DNA of 64,000 nt, taken from NCBI RefSeq assembly GCF_024679095.1, contig NW_026110525.1:1-64000 (forward strand). Reading direction: 5' to 3'. The notes below the pieces were generated by a model, which did not search any database, was not told the origin of the DNA, and saw only the letters and a program-made list of their open reading frames with translations. This document shows, piece by piece, positions 26,490 through 37,110 of the stretch. Every line of letters begins with the position of its first letter. The stretch's first letter is position 1. This DNA comes from Eriocheir sinensis (Eukaryota; Arthropoda; Malacostraca; Decapoda; Varunidae). The translations under genes were made by a program, and so were the position numbers.

Positions 26490-28106
26490 CGGCAACACTG
26501 CTGTCTCATCTATCTCTAAGGCTGAACTCTTCTCTCAAACTTTTTCTAAAAACTCCACTCTGGACGATTCTGGGCATATTCCTCCTACTCATCCCCCCTC
26601 TGACTCCTTTATGCCTGTTATAAAGATTCTTCAAAATGATGTTTTCTATGCCTTCTCTGGCCTCAATCCTCAGAAGGCTTATGGACCTGATGGAGTGCCT
26701 CCTATTGTCCTTAAAACTGTGCCTCCGTGCTGTCACCCTGCCTAGTCAAACTCTTTCGCTTCTGCCTGTCAACATCTACCTTTCCTTCTTGCTGGAAGTA
26801 TGCCTTCATACAGCCTGTGCCTAAGAAGGGTGACCGCTCCAATCCCTCAGACTACCGCCCTATAGCTTTACTTTCTTGTCTATCTAAAGCTTTTGAATCA
26901 ATCCTTAACCGGAAGATTCAAAAGCACCTTTCCACTTCTGACCTTCTATCTGATCGCCAGTATGGGTTCCGCAAGGGGCGTTCTACTGGTGATCTCCTAG
27001 CCTTCTTAACTGACTCTTGGTCATCCTCTCTTAGCCGTTTCGGTGAAACTTTTGCTATTGCGCTGGACATATCAAAAGCTTTTGATAGGGTCTGGCACAA
27101 ATCTTTGCTTTCTAAACTACCCTCCTACGGTTTCTATCCTTCTCTCTGTACCTTTATCTCCAGTTTCCTTTCTGACTGTTCTATTTCTGCCGTGGTAGAC
27201 GGTCACTGTTCTTCCCCTAAATCTATTAACAGTGGTGTCCCACAGGGTTCTGTCCTATCTCCCACTCTTTTTCTGTTGTTCATTGATGATCTTTCTAAAA
27301 CGAACTGTCCTATCCATTCCTACGCCGATGATTCCACTCTGCATTACTCAACTTCTTTTAATAGAAGACCCACCCTTCAGGAACTTAACGACTCAAGGCT
27401 GGAGGCTGCAGAACGCTCAGACCTTACTATTATTTCCGATTGGGGCAAGAAGAACCTGGTGTCCTTCAACGCCTCAAAAACACAGTTTCTCCACCTATCC
27501 ACTCGACACAATCTTCCAAACAACTCTCCCCTATTCTTTGACAACACCCAGCTATCACCTTCCTCAACACTAAACATCCTCGGTCTATCCTTAACTCAAA
27601 ATCTCAACTGGAAACTTCTTATCTCATCTCTTACTAAATCAGCTTCCTCGAGGCTGGGCGTTCTGTACCGTCTCCGCCAGTTCTTCTCCCCTGCACAGTT
27701 GCTGTCCATATACAGGGGCCTTGTCCGCCCTCGTATGGAGTATGCATCTCATGTGGGGGCTCCACTCACACAGCTCTTCTGGACAGAGTGGAGGTTAAGG
27801 CTCTTCGTCTCATCAGCTCTCCTCCTCATACTGATAGTCTTCTACCTCTTAAATTCCGCCGCAATGTTGCCTCTCTTTCTATCTTCTATCGATATTTCCA
27901 CGCTGACTGCTCTTCTGAACTTGCTAACTGCATGCCTCCCCCCCTCCCGTGGCCCCGCTGCACTCGACTTTCTACTCATGCTCATCCCTGTACTGTCCAA
28001 ACCCCTTATGCAAGAGTTAACCAGCATCTTCACTCTTTCATCCCTCACGCTGGTAAACTCTGGAACAATCTTCCTTCATCTGTATTTCCTCCTGCCTACG
28101 ACTTGA
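26480..28106 (+). pseudogene. Family D reverse transcriptase, two frameshifts
   Basis: [12 protein letters not shown] lies near 26680 in one frame. After a one-base loss near 26718 the main RT frame runs from 26727: DYRPIALLS, YGFRKGRSTGDLL, AIALDISKAFDRVWH, SGVPQGSVLSPTLF and HSYADDSTL. A further small deletion near 27755 (relative 33480 reads CATGTGTGGGGGGG) shifts the C-terminal part, which resumes at 27788-28150 with NNLPSSVFPPAYDLNSFKRRV. Confidence 0.88.
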
Positions 28107-28275
28107 ACTCTTTCAAGAGGAGGGTATCAGGACACCTCTCCTGTATTTGATCTTCCTTTCGGCCACCTCTTTTGCTTTACTTTAGGAGCAGCGAGTAGCG
28201 GGCTTTTTTTTTATTATTGTTTTCTTTTTTTGTTGCCCTTGAGCTGCCTCCTTTGTTGTAAAAAAAAAAAAAAAA

Positions 28276-28790
28276 CTAGCACCTGGCATGCAAAACCGCT
28301 TCCTTGTCTTTGTGCTGCGTCCACAGAACTCAGACAACTGTCCGCGTACAATGCTTTAACCAATGAGCCTCACATCGATGCTTGGCTCGTCCTCGGTGCC
28401 GCAGTACTGACTTTGATCTCTACAAACCGTGGCCGGGAGAAACGACTTCTGACGTCTGATGGACGAGCGGGTGGAAGAGTGGGTAGATGTGGAGGAGGAG
28501 GCGACAGTCTGGGTGGAAGGAATAGGCGGGTTAGGAGCAGAGGAAGAGGAGGAGGAGGAGGAGGAGGAGGAGGAGGCTGGTGTGGGGAGGCTGCAGTGGA
28601 AGTGGAGAGGAATATGAAGGCGGAAGCAGGAGACGTGGAGGATTGTGTGGTGGTGGTGGCGGCGTTGGAGGAGGAGATGGAGGGAGCAGAGCGTGGGGTG
28701 GTAGGGAGAGGAGGAGGAGGAGGAGGAGGAGGAGGAGGAGGAGGAGGAGGAGGAGGAGGGCGGCGAGTATCTCAATAAAAGCACAAGAAA
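28276..28790 (-). pseudogene. CR1 A2 ORF1, Ser-rich region and start of the esterase domain
   Basis: Minus-strand frame 28356-28784 is Ser/Thr-rich (TCC/AGC codons) and leads into SIRRQKSFLPATVC and VRLIG, matching the intact ORF1 at 37107-38558. The nucleophile block GDS reads G-stop-S. It continues to 28276 (FCMPGAS), where D is inserted. The 5' end is lost within the (GGA)n coding tract at 28699-28757. Confidence 0.82.
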
Positions 28791-28845
28791 GTTATGTTCA
28801 GATTTGATTACATATGCTCTCTCAAGGTCACGTACTAAAGAAACA

Positions 28846-29075
<230 letters not shown>

Positions 29076-29136
29076 ACCTGCTTAGATATTGTTTCATGAG
29101 CTCTATTTCATTGTTTCCTCGAAGACGGACTAATGG

Positions 29137-29471
29137 AGAAGGAGGAGGAGGAGGAGGAGGAGGAATACATAGGAATACATAGGAAGAACAGACACCAGAA
29201 GACTTATCGGTCTATGGCGAGGGTGTCTGTTTACTACCGCTACTACTAGTAATCTATGTGTGGAAGGATAGGACAGAAAAGATGAAGGCTCCTCCCCACC
29301 CACCTCTCCCTCCGGCAACGTGCCGGCAGGAAATAGTTAAAAGAGAACACCATGTACCTTTAAGGAAGAAAGGGACATGGAAATTTTACAGTAAAGAGAG
29401 AAATAAGAGGAAATTATTACCCTTAACTTACACTACTGGTAACCTAAGCTGTGGGAGACAATGACTTCATT
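29137..29471 (-). mobile_element. CR1-like 3' UTR fragment after (GGA)n
   Basis: (GGA)n at 29137-29162 is followed by GGAATACATA twice, the same layout as the other CR1 3' ends with a different terminal motif. Only untranslated sequence remains, to about 29471, where the next element ends. Confidence 0.65.
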
Positions 29472-29811
29472 ACATAAGAACATAAGAACATAGAAATACA
29501 GGGAGACTGGAAGAGGAAGAGTGGCCTACACAGGGCAGCCCCAGAATCCCCCCTAATACCCACGATGGGTGAGGTGTAGTTTCAGGGGCACAGGTGGAGG
29601 CTTGATCCTCGTTTTACCGGCGGTACTAGGCACACACCAGTAACCTGTCACCTTAATACACCCACACCTCACTCCACCTGTCATGCGGACATTAACTGTT
29701 GCTTTACTCTATTGTTGACTTTCGCTACTTGCAATCTAGATTGTGGGGGAGAATTATATGAATATAGGTTGAGGTCTTACTGCAATCTGTTTGAAAACAT
29801 GCGAAAAAGGG

Positions 29812-31290
29812 TCAGTATAATCTTATATCCCTGAAGTACTTATCCAAAGAAGACTTGAAGCTATTGATACTCTGTGCGCTAACTACTGACGGTGGGAGTC
29901 TATTCCAGTAATCGACGACGAAGTCCCCTCTTATCCTTCGCTTTTTTAGGGAAAACATATCTAAACGCTTTAAACGCTCGTCAAATGGCAAGTTTCGGAG
30001 CGCTGGAATTTGTTTGGTTGCTCGTCGCTGTTTCTTTTCTAGCAAAACTTGATCTTTGATATAGTTCGGTGACCAGAACTGAACGCCGTATTCTAGGTGT
30101 GGTCTTACAAATACTAACTATAATCTCTTCATAAGTTCGAGTGATTTATAATCAAAGTTTCTTGAGATTAATCCCAACATCATATTGGCTTTTTTACTCG
30201 CTGCAGAACATTGATCACTCATTTTAAGAGTGTTACTGATAATGACACCAAGATCTTTTTCTTGTTTTACTTCGCTGAGCTCATGTCCTTGAATCTGATA
30301 TTTAAAGTTAGGATTTTTTTCACCTATGTGCATTACTTTACATTTATCTACGTTAAAACTCATTTGCCATTTTTCGCTCCAGTCGGCAAGTCTTATTAAG
30401 TCTGATTGAATGTTCTCGCAACTTTGACTGTTCATTACCGTACCTCCTAATTTGGTGTCGTCGGCGAATTTGGCTACTTTTGATAGGATATCAGCTTCTA
30501 AGTCGTTCACGTAAATTATGAATAGTGTTGGCCCCAGGACCGAACCTTGGGGACTACCACTGGTGACGGGTTGCCAATCCGATGCTTCACCATTAAGAAC
30601 TACACGTTGTTCTCTGTCGGTGAGCCAGTCATGAATCCACGCACATAAGATGGTCGTTAATACCGTAGGAACGCAGTTTTGAAATAAGCCTAACGTGAGG
30701 AACTTTATCAAACGCTTTCTGAAAATCTAGGTATAATTACGTCATATGGGCTTCGGGCGTCCCAACATGTATAAACATCGTTGAAAAAGGTTAATAGGTT
30801 GGTAAGGCAAGACCGATTACTACGAAATCCATGCTGACTATCAGTTATCAATTCATTTGTTTCAAGGAAAAAGATAATTTTATCCCTGATTATTTTTTCG
30901 AATAGTTTAATTAGGACAGACGTAGGCTGATAGGACGATAATTACTGGCTTGTTTTCTGTCTTCTTTTTTAAAGATCGGGGTAATATTGGCCTTTTTCCA
31001 CTCGAGAAGCACACTGGCCTGTGCTAATGACTTGTTGAATATTAATGTTATGGGTAATTCTAGCTGTTGACTACATTCTCCTAACACGCGAGGAGATAAA
31101 TTATCGGGGCCCGGAGATTTATTTGGACCTATTTTCTGCAGGTACGCACGCACTTCGTTGATATCAATTTCGGTCAATGCAAGCTTATGTTCTCCAGGGC
31201 CTTGAAAAATTTTCTTCGGGGCTGGAATTGATGTCATGTTCTCTTTTGTAAATACGCTACTAAAGGTTGAATTTAGGACCGACGCCATGC
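29812..31290 (-). pseudogene. CR1 C reverse transcriptase, broken
   Basis: Fragments: 30911-31288 (NKSPGPDNLSPRVL, NYRPISL), 30118-30711 (SGSPQGSVLGPTLF, FADDTK) and 29812-30045 (C-terminus). GVPQ reads GSPQ. The C-terminal fragment jumps from RRIRGDF to VVDYWNRLPPS, so about 50-60 residues of the thumb are deleted. Frameshifts separate the fragments near 30060-30120, 30700 and 30910. Confidence 0.85.
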
Positions 31291-31504
31291 CTTTACCATC
31301 ACTAATCGTACTGCTACTTAATAGTAGTGGGCCGATATTATTTTTGACAGTTTTTTTTGTTTCTTATATAACTAAAAAATAACCTGGGATTTTTCTTGGC
31401 ATCAAGTGATATTTTCATCTCATATTCGCGTTTCTATTTTCTGATTTTCCTTTCGCATTCTCTCTTGACATTGATGTAATTAGTATGATCCTGTGAATTA
31501 TGTG

Positions 31505-32479
31505 TCAGTTTATATTTCTTATAAGTTTTCTTTTTTCGACGATGATTTTTTGTAGGTAATTATTCATCCACAACGATTTTTGATTATCAGTCCTTCGTGG
31601 CTTGAGTGGAATGAATTTATTTACGTTCGCTGTGATTTGTGCAGCAAAACGATTATACATTTCTTGAACGCTGACGTTGTTGAGCAAATGATTCCAGTTT
31701 ACTGAAGCCAGTTCTCTTTTTAGGTCCGTAAAATTTGCTTTACTATAATTAGGTATTAAGAGTGAGTTTGCTCGTGCTTTTGCTTCAATATTCAAAGCAC
31801 ATCTTATTATGTTGTGGTCACTGCTTGCAAATGGCTCGCCTACCTCACAGGCAGTTATGAGATGACTATCGGTCGCGAAGATTAAATCAAGAATATTATT
31901 TCCGAGTGTCGGCATGATAACAGTTTGATTAAGAAATGAATTTTGTGCAAAGTCAATTAATCTCTCTCCTTCTCTGTCGCCAGAAAGTGCATTCCAGTTA
32001 ACGGAGGGGTTATTGAAGTCACCGCAAATTACTGCATTTTTATTTCTGATAACTCTATTTATTTCCGCGTAGAGATTTCCATCAATATCTTCATTTGATT
32101 TAGGAGGTCGGTAAATTACGCCCAGAACATACTTTTCATTATTGATCGTTACTTGTACATACAATGAATCATAACCCTCTGTTTCGGCTATGTTTAGCTG
32201 AATGACTTCTAAATTATTTTTCGCATATATTATTACACCTCCTCCTTTTTTGTGTAAACGACACTTAGTGAATGCATTGTAACCATTAATAGCTACTTCA
32301 CCTAAGTGATGTTTATCGCGCATATTCAGCCATGTTTCCGTGATCAAAATGAAGTCTGGTTTTTCAGTAATTGCATGTATTATCAAGTGGCTACGCTTCT
32401 GAATGATGCTACGGGCATTTACATAAAAGATGTTTAATTTATTCGTCGACTGTGCGCCATCTATCAACTGTCGTGTCAC
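31505..32479 (-). CDS. CR1 C ORF2, endonuclease domain, uninterrupted
   Basis: 324 residues with every catalytic block of the AP-endonuclease family: YVNARS, LITETW, GVIYRPP, ICGDFNNPSVNW, NNILDLIF and SSDHNIIR. The domain would nick target DNA for target-primed reverse transcription. A linker with SLWMNNYL follows, and the frame is lost at 31505 before the RT. Upstream it is in the same frame as ORF1, separated by one TGA codon (see findings). Confidence 0.88.
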   Translation of the reverse strand: MTRQLIDGAQSTNKLNIFYVNARSIIQKRSHLIIHAITEKPDFILITETWLNMRDKHHLGEVAINGYNAFTKCRLHKKGGGVIIYAKNNLEVIQLNIAETEGYDSLYVQVTINNEKYVLGVIYRPPKSNEDIDGNLYAEINRVIRNKNAVICGDFNNPSVNWNALSGDREGERLIDFAQNSFLNQTVIMPTLGNNILDLIFATDSHLITACEVGEPFASSDHNIIRCALNIEAKARANSLLIPNYSKANFTDLKRELASVNWNHLLNNVSVQEMYNRFAAQITANVNKFIPLKPRRTDNQKSLWMNNYLQKIIVEKRKLIRNIN

Positions 32480-32491
32480 TGGAATAGCGCG

Positions 32492-33454
32492 TCAGACCTG
32501 ACTATCCTCAATTACCCCTACCTCACCAACCACCTGCGTGGCTGTTGACCTCACTGCTACCTCAGTACCCCTCACCTGTGGGTCTGGTGACCTGACATCC
32601 TGCGCAGTACTGTACACCTGCGGCCTGACCTCACTATCAGGGTGTGGTTTCCTCCCGGCTAAGCCGGAGGCTACCTCACCTCGTTGCTGCCCCTGTCTTA
32701 GCTCTTTCGATATTTCCTCATCTAAAACTCTGCCTAGCCTCGCCTTGCCCACACAATTTAGATGAAGGCTATCGTTAGCAAACAGGCTTCTATCATGAAT
32801 AAAATGATCCCATACGTCCACAAACATGACTCCCTTACTACAACACAAATCCCTGACACGTTCGTTTATCCCCAGCATTCTACAGAGAATGAAGGAGTTA
32901 ACATCGTGGCGAGGGATCAAGCCACACACTACAGAACGTCTCCTGCTTTCTTTTAGTTTTCCGACAAATTTTCTATATTTGTCTACAATTTCCTCTGATC
33001 TACCTTTCGCTACATTGTTTGTTCCTACTACGTAGACAAACATTGTCTCTTCTGAGGTAGTGGCGACTAAGTCGTCAACCTTCTCAGCTACGTTCTTAAT
33101 TTTGGTTCCTGGGAAAACAACATGGCGACGCCTCGCTCCCTTCCTACAAAACTCACGGTCCTGTTCTCTAACTATGCTGTCCCCGACAAGAACGATGCTA
33201 GGATCATTCTCAACTTGGTCTCCTAACACCTGGAACCTGTTTCTCGTCACGACCCCACTGTAACTAACATCTACTGCTACAGCCTTTCCCCCTTTTCTAA
33301 CAGGCTGGAAGGAATCTAATGTATCTACCTTCTTCTCTACCTCACCCACTCTATCTTCCAATCTCTCTACCTTTTCAACAACCTTGAGCTCTCCCTCCCC
33401 GACACTCGCACCATCTAAACCTAGCACCCCCTCCAGAAACTGTAATTTACTATC
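32492..33454 (-). pseudogene. CR1 C ORF1, coiled coil plus SGNH esterase (N-terminus displaced)
   Basis: A coiled coil rich in VEKVERLEDRVGEVEKKV precedes an SGNH/GDSL hydrolase fold: VLVGDSIVRE (nucleophile Ser), VVGTNN (Asn block) and NDSLHLNCVG (Asp-His). The esterase in ORF1 is a known trait of CR1-like elements, described by Kapitonov and Jurka. The zinc-finger start is at 34003-34086 beyond the inserted D fragment. The C-terminal tail is rich in VRS/QV. Confidence 0.85.
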
Positions 33455-34002
33455 TCGTATGGAGTATGCATCTCATGTGTGGGGGGGCTCCACTCACACA
33501 GCTCTTCTGAACAGAGTGGAGGCAAAGGCTCTTCGTCTCATCAGCTCTCCTCCTCATACTGATAGTCTTCTACCTCTTAAATTCCGCCGCAATGTTGCCT
33601 CTCTTTCTATCTTCTATCGATATTTCCACGCTGACTGCTCTTATGAACTTGCTAACTGCATGCCTCCCCCCCTCCCGCGGCCCCGCTGCACTCGACTTTC
33701 TACTCATGCTCATCCCTATACTGTCCAAACCCCTTATGCAAGAGTTAACCAGCATCTTCACTCTTTCATCCCTCACGCTGGTAAACTCTGGAACAATCTT
33801 CCTTCATCTGTATTTCCTCTTGCCTACGACTTGAACTCTTTCAAGAGGAGGGTATCAGGACACCTCTCCTCCCGAAACTGACCTATCTTTCGGCCACCTC
33901 TTTGGATTCTTTTTAGGAGCAGCGAGTAGCGGGCTTTTTTTTATTAATGTTTACTTTTTTGTGCCCTTGAGCTGTCTCCTTTGCTGTAAAAAAAAAAAAA
34001 AA
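33455..34002 (+). mobile_element. Family D, 3' fragment nested in CR1 C ORF1
   Basis: Starts at RMEYASHVWGG (the stretch matching 27733) and includes the full C-terminal frame 33455-33881 (NNLPSSVFPLAYDLNSFKRRV), the 3' UTR and a poly-A of 14. It is about 97 percent like the full-length D by eye. It lacks the small deletion seen near 27755, so the two descend from different parents or the deletion is younger. Confidence 0.9.
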
Positions 34003-34086
34003 TTAACACTTACCTTGTGTTCAGTTTCACAGAAGAAACACACAGTATACTCATCGTTCTCCTTGTTGAGGCAGTCCTTCGTGAAA
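34003..34086 (-). pseudogene. CR1 C ORF1, zinc-finger start
   Basis: Minus-strand frame reading KDCLNKENDEYTVCFFCETEH, a Cys/His cluster of the kind found at the start of CR1 ORF1. Read across the D insertion it joins SKLQFLEGVLG of the main ORF1 part. It is cut at 34086 by the 3' end of CR1 A3. Confidence 0.65.
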
Positions 34087-34247
34087 CATGGAAACATGGA
34101 AACATGGAAATGCAGGCAACAGAAAGCCTATTGGCTCATTACGAGGTCGCCCGCTTGGGTGATTTAATCTGCTCGACCGCCACTTGGGGCTTGGTGAGCA
34201 GATGAAAGCACCTCGATATTGAGGAGCAGATGGAAGCCCCTCGTTAT

Positions 34248-35720
34248 TCAGTTTACTCCTGACGCAGCGAAATGACGGTCGATTCTATATTTGAAGGAGT
34301 TGATGGTATTCGCATTTACTACTTCTGAGGGAAGATTGTTCCAGTGGCGGATGACTCGGTTTGAAAAGAAACTCCTTCCAATGTCTGTGTTACATCGACT
34401 CGACTGAATGGGTAAACCGTTATTTCTAGTTCTTGAGTTGGTTTGCAGTTCAAAGAATTTGGAGTAATCGACGTTATTGAACTTTTTTAGATACTTGAAG
34501 ACTTGAATCATATCCCCTCGTAGGCGTCTTTTCTCCAATGTAAAGAGATTGAGTCGCTTGAGTCGTTCCTCGTACGGTTGAGCCCTTAAGGTTGGAATCA
34601 TCTTTGTGGCGCGTCGTTGAATCCTTTCCAGTAAAGCAATGTCCTTTCTGTAATTGGGAGACCAGAACTGCACTGCATACTCGAGGTGCGGTCTTACCAT
34701 GGAATTATACAAGGATAGCATCACGTCTGGTGTTTTACACTCGAAGTTCCTCGCTATGAACCCGAGCATAATGTTGGCCTTGTTGTATGCTTTTTTACAG
34801 TGATTCGCGTGTTTCAGGTCACTGCTGATAGTGACTCCAAGATCCTTTTCCTCCTGCATCGCTTGCAGAGGTCTCCCATTCATGATGTATGTGTGGTTAC
34901 TATTTTGGGACCCAATGTGCATGACTTTGCATTTGTCAACATTAAAAGACATTTGCCATTTTTCCGACCATTCGATAATGTGATTGAGGTCTTTCTGAAT
35001 GATTTCGCAGTCGGTCTTTGTGAGGGCATCTCCACCCACCTTGGTGTCATCTGCAAATTTCGATATTGTGGATTTCAGTCCTGATTCTAGGTCATTGATA
35101 TATATGATAAAGAGGATGGGTCCCAGCACTGACCCTTGAGGCACTCCACTAGTGACTGGTAGCCAATCGGAAGGCTGTCCGTTGAGTAGTACTCGTTGTT
35201 TTCTGTCGGTGAGCCAATCTCTTATCCACGCGATCAGATTGGCTCCGATGCCCGCCGAGTGCAGTTTCTTAAGGAGTCGCTCGTGCGGTACCTTGTCGAA
35301 GGCTTTCTGAAAGTCCAGGTATATAACATCACTGGGGATGTGGGCATCCCAGTTCTTATATATACCTTGGAAGAAGTCTAATAAATTCGTTAGGCAGGAG
35401 CGCTTGTTTCTGAAGCCATGCTGGGTGTCGGAGATTACATTATTGTTTTCTAGAAACTTAACAAGTTTATCTCTAATAATCTTTTCGAGTATTTTTCCTG
35501 CCACTGATGTCAAACTTATGGGCCTGTAGTTTAATGCAACGCTTTTGTCTCATTTTTTGTTATTCGGTGTTAAGTTCGCCATCTTCCAGTCTTCCGGGAC
35601 CTTGTTTAGTTGAACTGACCGGTTTAATTTGGTCTTGAGTGGTTGAAGTATTTGTTGTTTAAGCTCTTTTAATAGCCGCGGGACAAACTGTCGGGTCCTG
35701 TTGACTTGTTCGTGTCGAGT
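34248..35720 (-). pseudogene. CR1 A3 ORF2, reverse transcriptase
   Basis: 421 residues open (34248-35513): HGFRNKRSC, VIYLDFQKAFDKVPHE, GVPQGSVLGPILF and FADDTK, then the C-terminus RHFAASGVN. Upstream a TGA near 35552 replaces Gly of KKGDKS, and further frameshifts affect the fingers to about 35720. Confidence 0.88.
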
Positions 35721-35750
35721 TTGTCCAAGTACTTTTTACTTCTTGGTCGC

Positions 35751-36343
35751 TTATTGAGTCAATTTCAGCGGCGTGATCTCACTCGGCGGGGCAGGGCTCT
35801 CGGGAATGGTTTCGATGTCCTCGACTGTGAATACGGATGCGAAGTTACTGTTGAGGATTCTGGCCATCTGTTTACTGTCCTGAGTTACAGATCCAGTCTC
35901 GTCTGTCAGGGGACCAATATTGGATGTTACTTTCTTTCTCGATCTGAGGTACGTGACGAATTTCTTGGAGTTAGGTTTGATTTCGCGCGGTAGTTGCTTT
36001 TCATAGTTGCGTTTGCTACTCGAATAAGGCTGCGACAAGCTCTGAGGCTGTTGTGGTACTGTGTGCTGGCTTCGGCCGTAGCATTCTCTTTCATCAAATT
36101 ATAATTCCTTTTTTAGGTTTACTGCCCTTTTATTTCTCTGGTCATCCACGGTGGATCTACGGCCCCATTTACGTGCCTGGATTTCGTAGGCACTGTAGCC
36201 TTCTCTACTTGCAACAGCTTATCTTTGAAGACGTTCCACGCGTTGTCGATTGTATTGTCGGTGATGCCAAGTTGGTCCCAGGTCGTAGGGGGAAGCAGTG
36301 CACGGGCTAAGTTGAAATTTCCTTTTTTGTAATCTGGTATCAC
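35751..36343 (-). pseudogene. CR1 A3 ORF2, linker fragments
   Basis: Two frames (35751-36038 with KKFVTYLRSRKK and SNIGPLTDE; 36119-36343 with DPPWMTREIKG) continue ORF2 after frameshifts. Confidence 0.8.
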
Positions 36344-36501
36344 TGATGGATTATCTACGAGTTTGTGACATATGTTGATATTAAAACGGATTAAGTGGTG
36401 ATCGCACCCATTAAGTTTCTCACCAACTGTACAGTCGCGAATGAGGTCGGGGTCGCTTACTAATACCAGATCCAGCAGATTGTGTTCTCTTGTTGGTTGA
36501 G

Positions 36502-37110
36502 TTACAACTTGAGGAGGAACGAATCCTCCACCATTTCTAAAAGCCTGTTACCCTCTTGATCTCCAGTCATCAGTCCCCAGTCAATGTTAGGGCAATTAAA
36601 GTCCCCAATTATAATTGCTTCCTTGCTTTGTGTTAGAGAGTGAATCTCTTCGTAGAGGGCAGTGTCATCGGCTGCCTGTTGTTTCGGAGGCCTGTATACG
36701 GTTGCAAGTGTTAGTTTCTTGTTATTTGCGGTTATTTCCACATAGACAGAATCGTATTTCTCTGCGTCCTGTTTGTCTATTTTTATGGCAGGGAGTGTAC
36801 TTTTTACGTAGCAAACTACTCCTCCTCCTTTCTTGTGCTTTCGACTTTTGTGGAAGCTTTCGTACCCAGGGAATGACATTTCGGATTCTAGATGGGTAGA
36901 GTTGGCCCAAGTCTCTGTGATGGCTACCACATCTGGTTTCTCTGTTGCAATATACGCCCTAATTTCGTCCTTTTTGGGTATTAAACTACGTGCATTTGTG
37001 TACATGATAGAAATGTGGCCGTGACGAGTTGTACCAGTTCGCTTGTCGGAGGCGTGGTTAGTTACACAGTTTCTTGTGAGTCGCACTGACGCTACGGGTT
37101 GGTTGATCAA
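36502..37110 (-). pseudogene. CR1 A3 ORF2, endonuclease domain N-terminal two thirds
   Basis: Starts at the TTG or shortly after, overlapping the ORF1 stop. MYTNARS, AITETW, TVYRPPKQ and IIGDFNCPNIDW are all intact. A frameshift at about 36510 (VEDSFL) separates the SDH block, which is read in another frame near 36400. Confidence 0.87.

Larger units (their letters stand above)
25132..28275 (+). mobile_element. Non-LTR retrotransposon family D, apparently full length, nested in CR1 A2
   Basis: 3144 bp from the cut in CR1 A2 ORF1 to a poly-A tail of about 15 residues. Order: 5' leader (25132-25310), AP endonuclease, reverse transcriptase, C-terminal region, 3' UTR with the phrase GAGCAGCGAGTAGCGGGC, and GTTGTAAAAAA. 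The host ORF1 resumes cleanly on both sides, with at most a 2-3 bp duplication (AC/AAC) visible. The poly-A tail and YADD box place it on the Jockey/I side of LINEs rather than CR1. Other copies are at 33455-34002, 46296-48250, 18893-19020 and about 53480-53552. Confidence 0.88.
29472..33454 (-). mobile_element. CR1 retrotransposon C (main part; ORF1 start at 34003-34086)
   Basis: Minus strand. Terminal repeats ACATAAGA at 29472-29500, a 310-bp 3' UTR, ORF2 (29812-32479) and ORF1 (32492-33454). ORF1 is interrupted by a D fragment, and the zinc-finger start follows beyond it. RT is damaged, while the endonuclease and the esterase part of ORF1 are still open. Confidence 0.88.
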
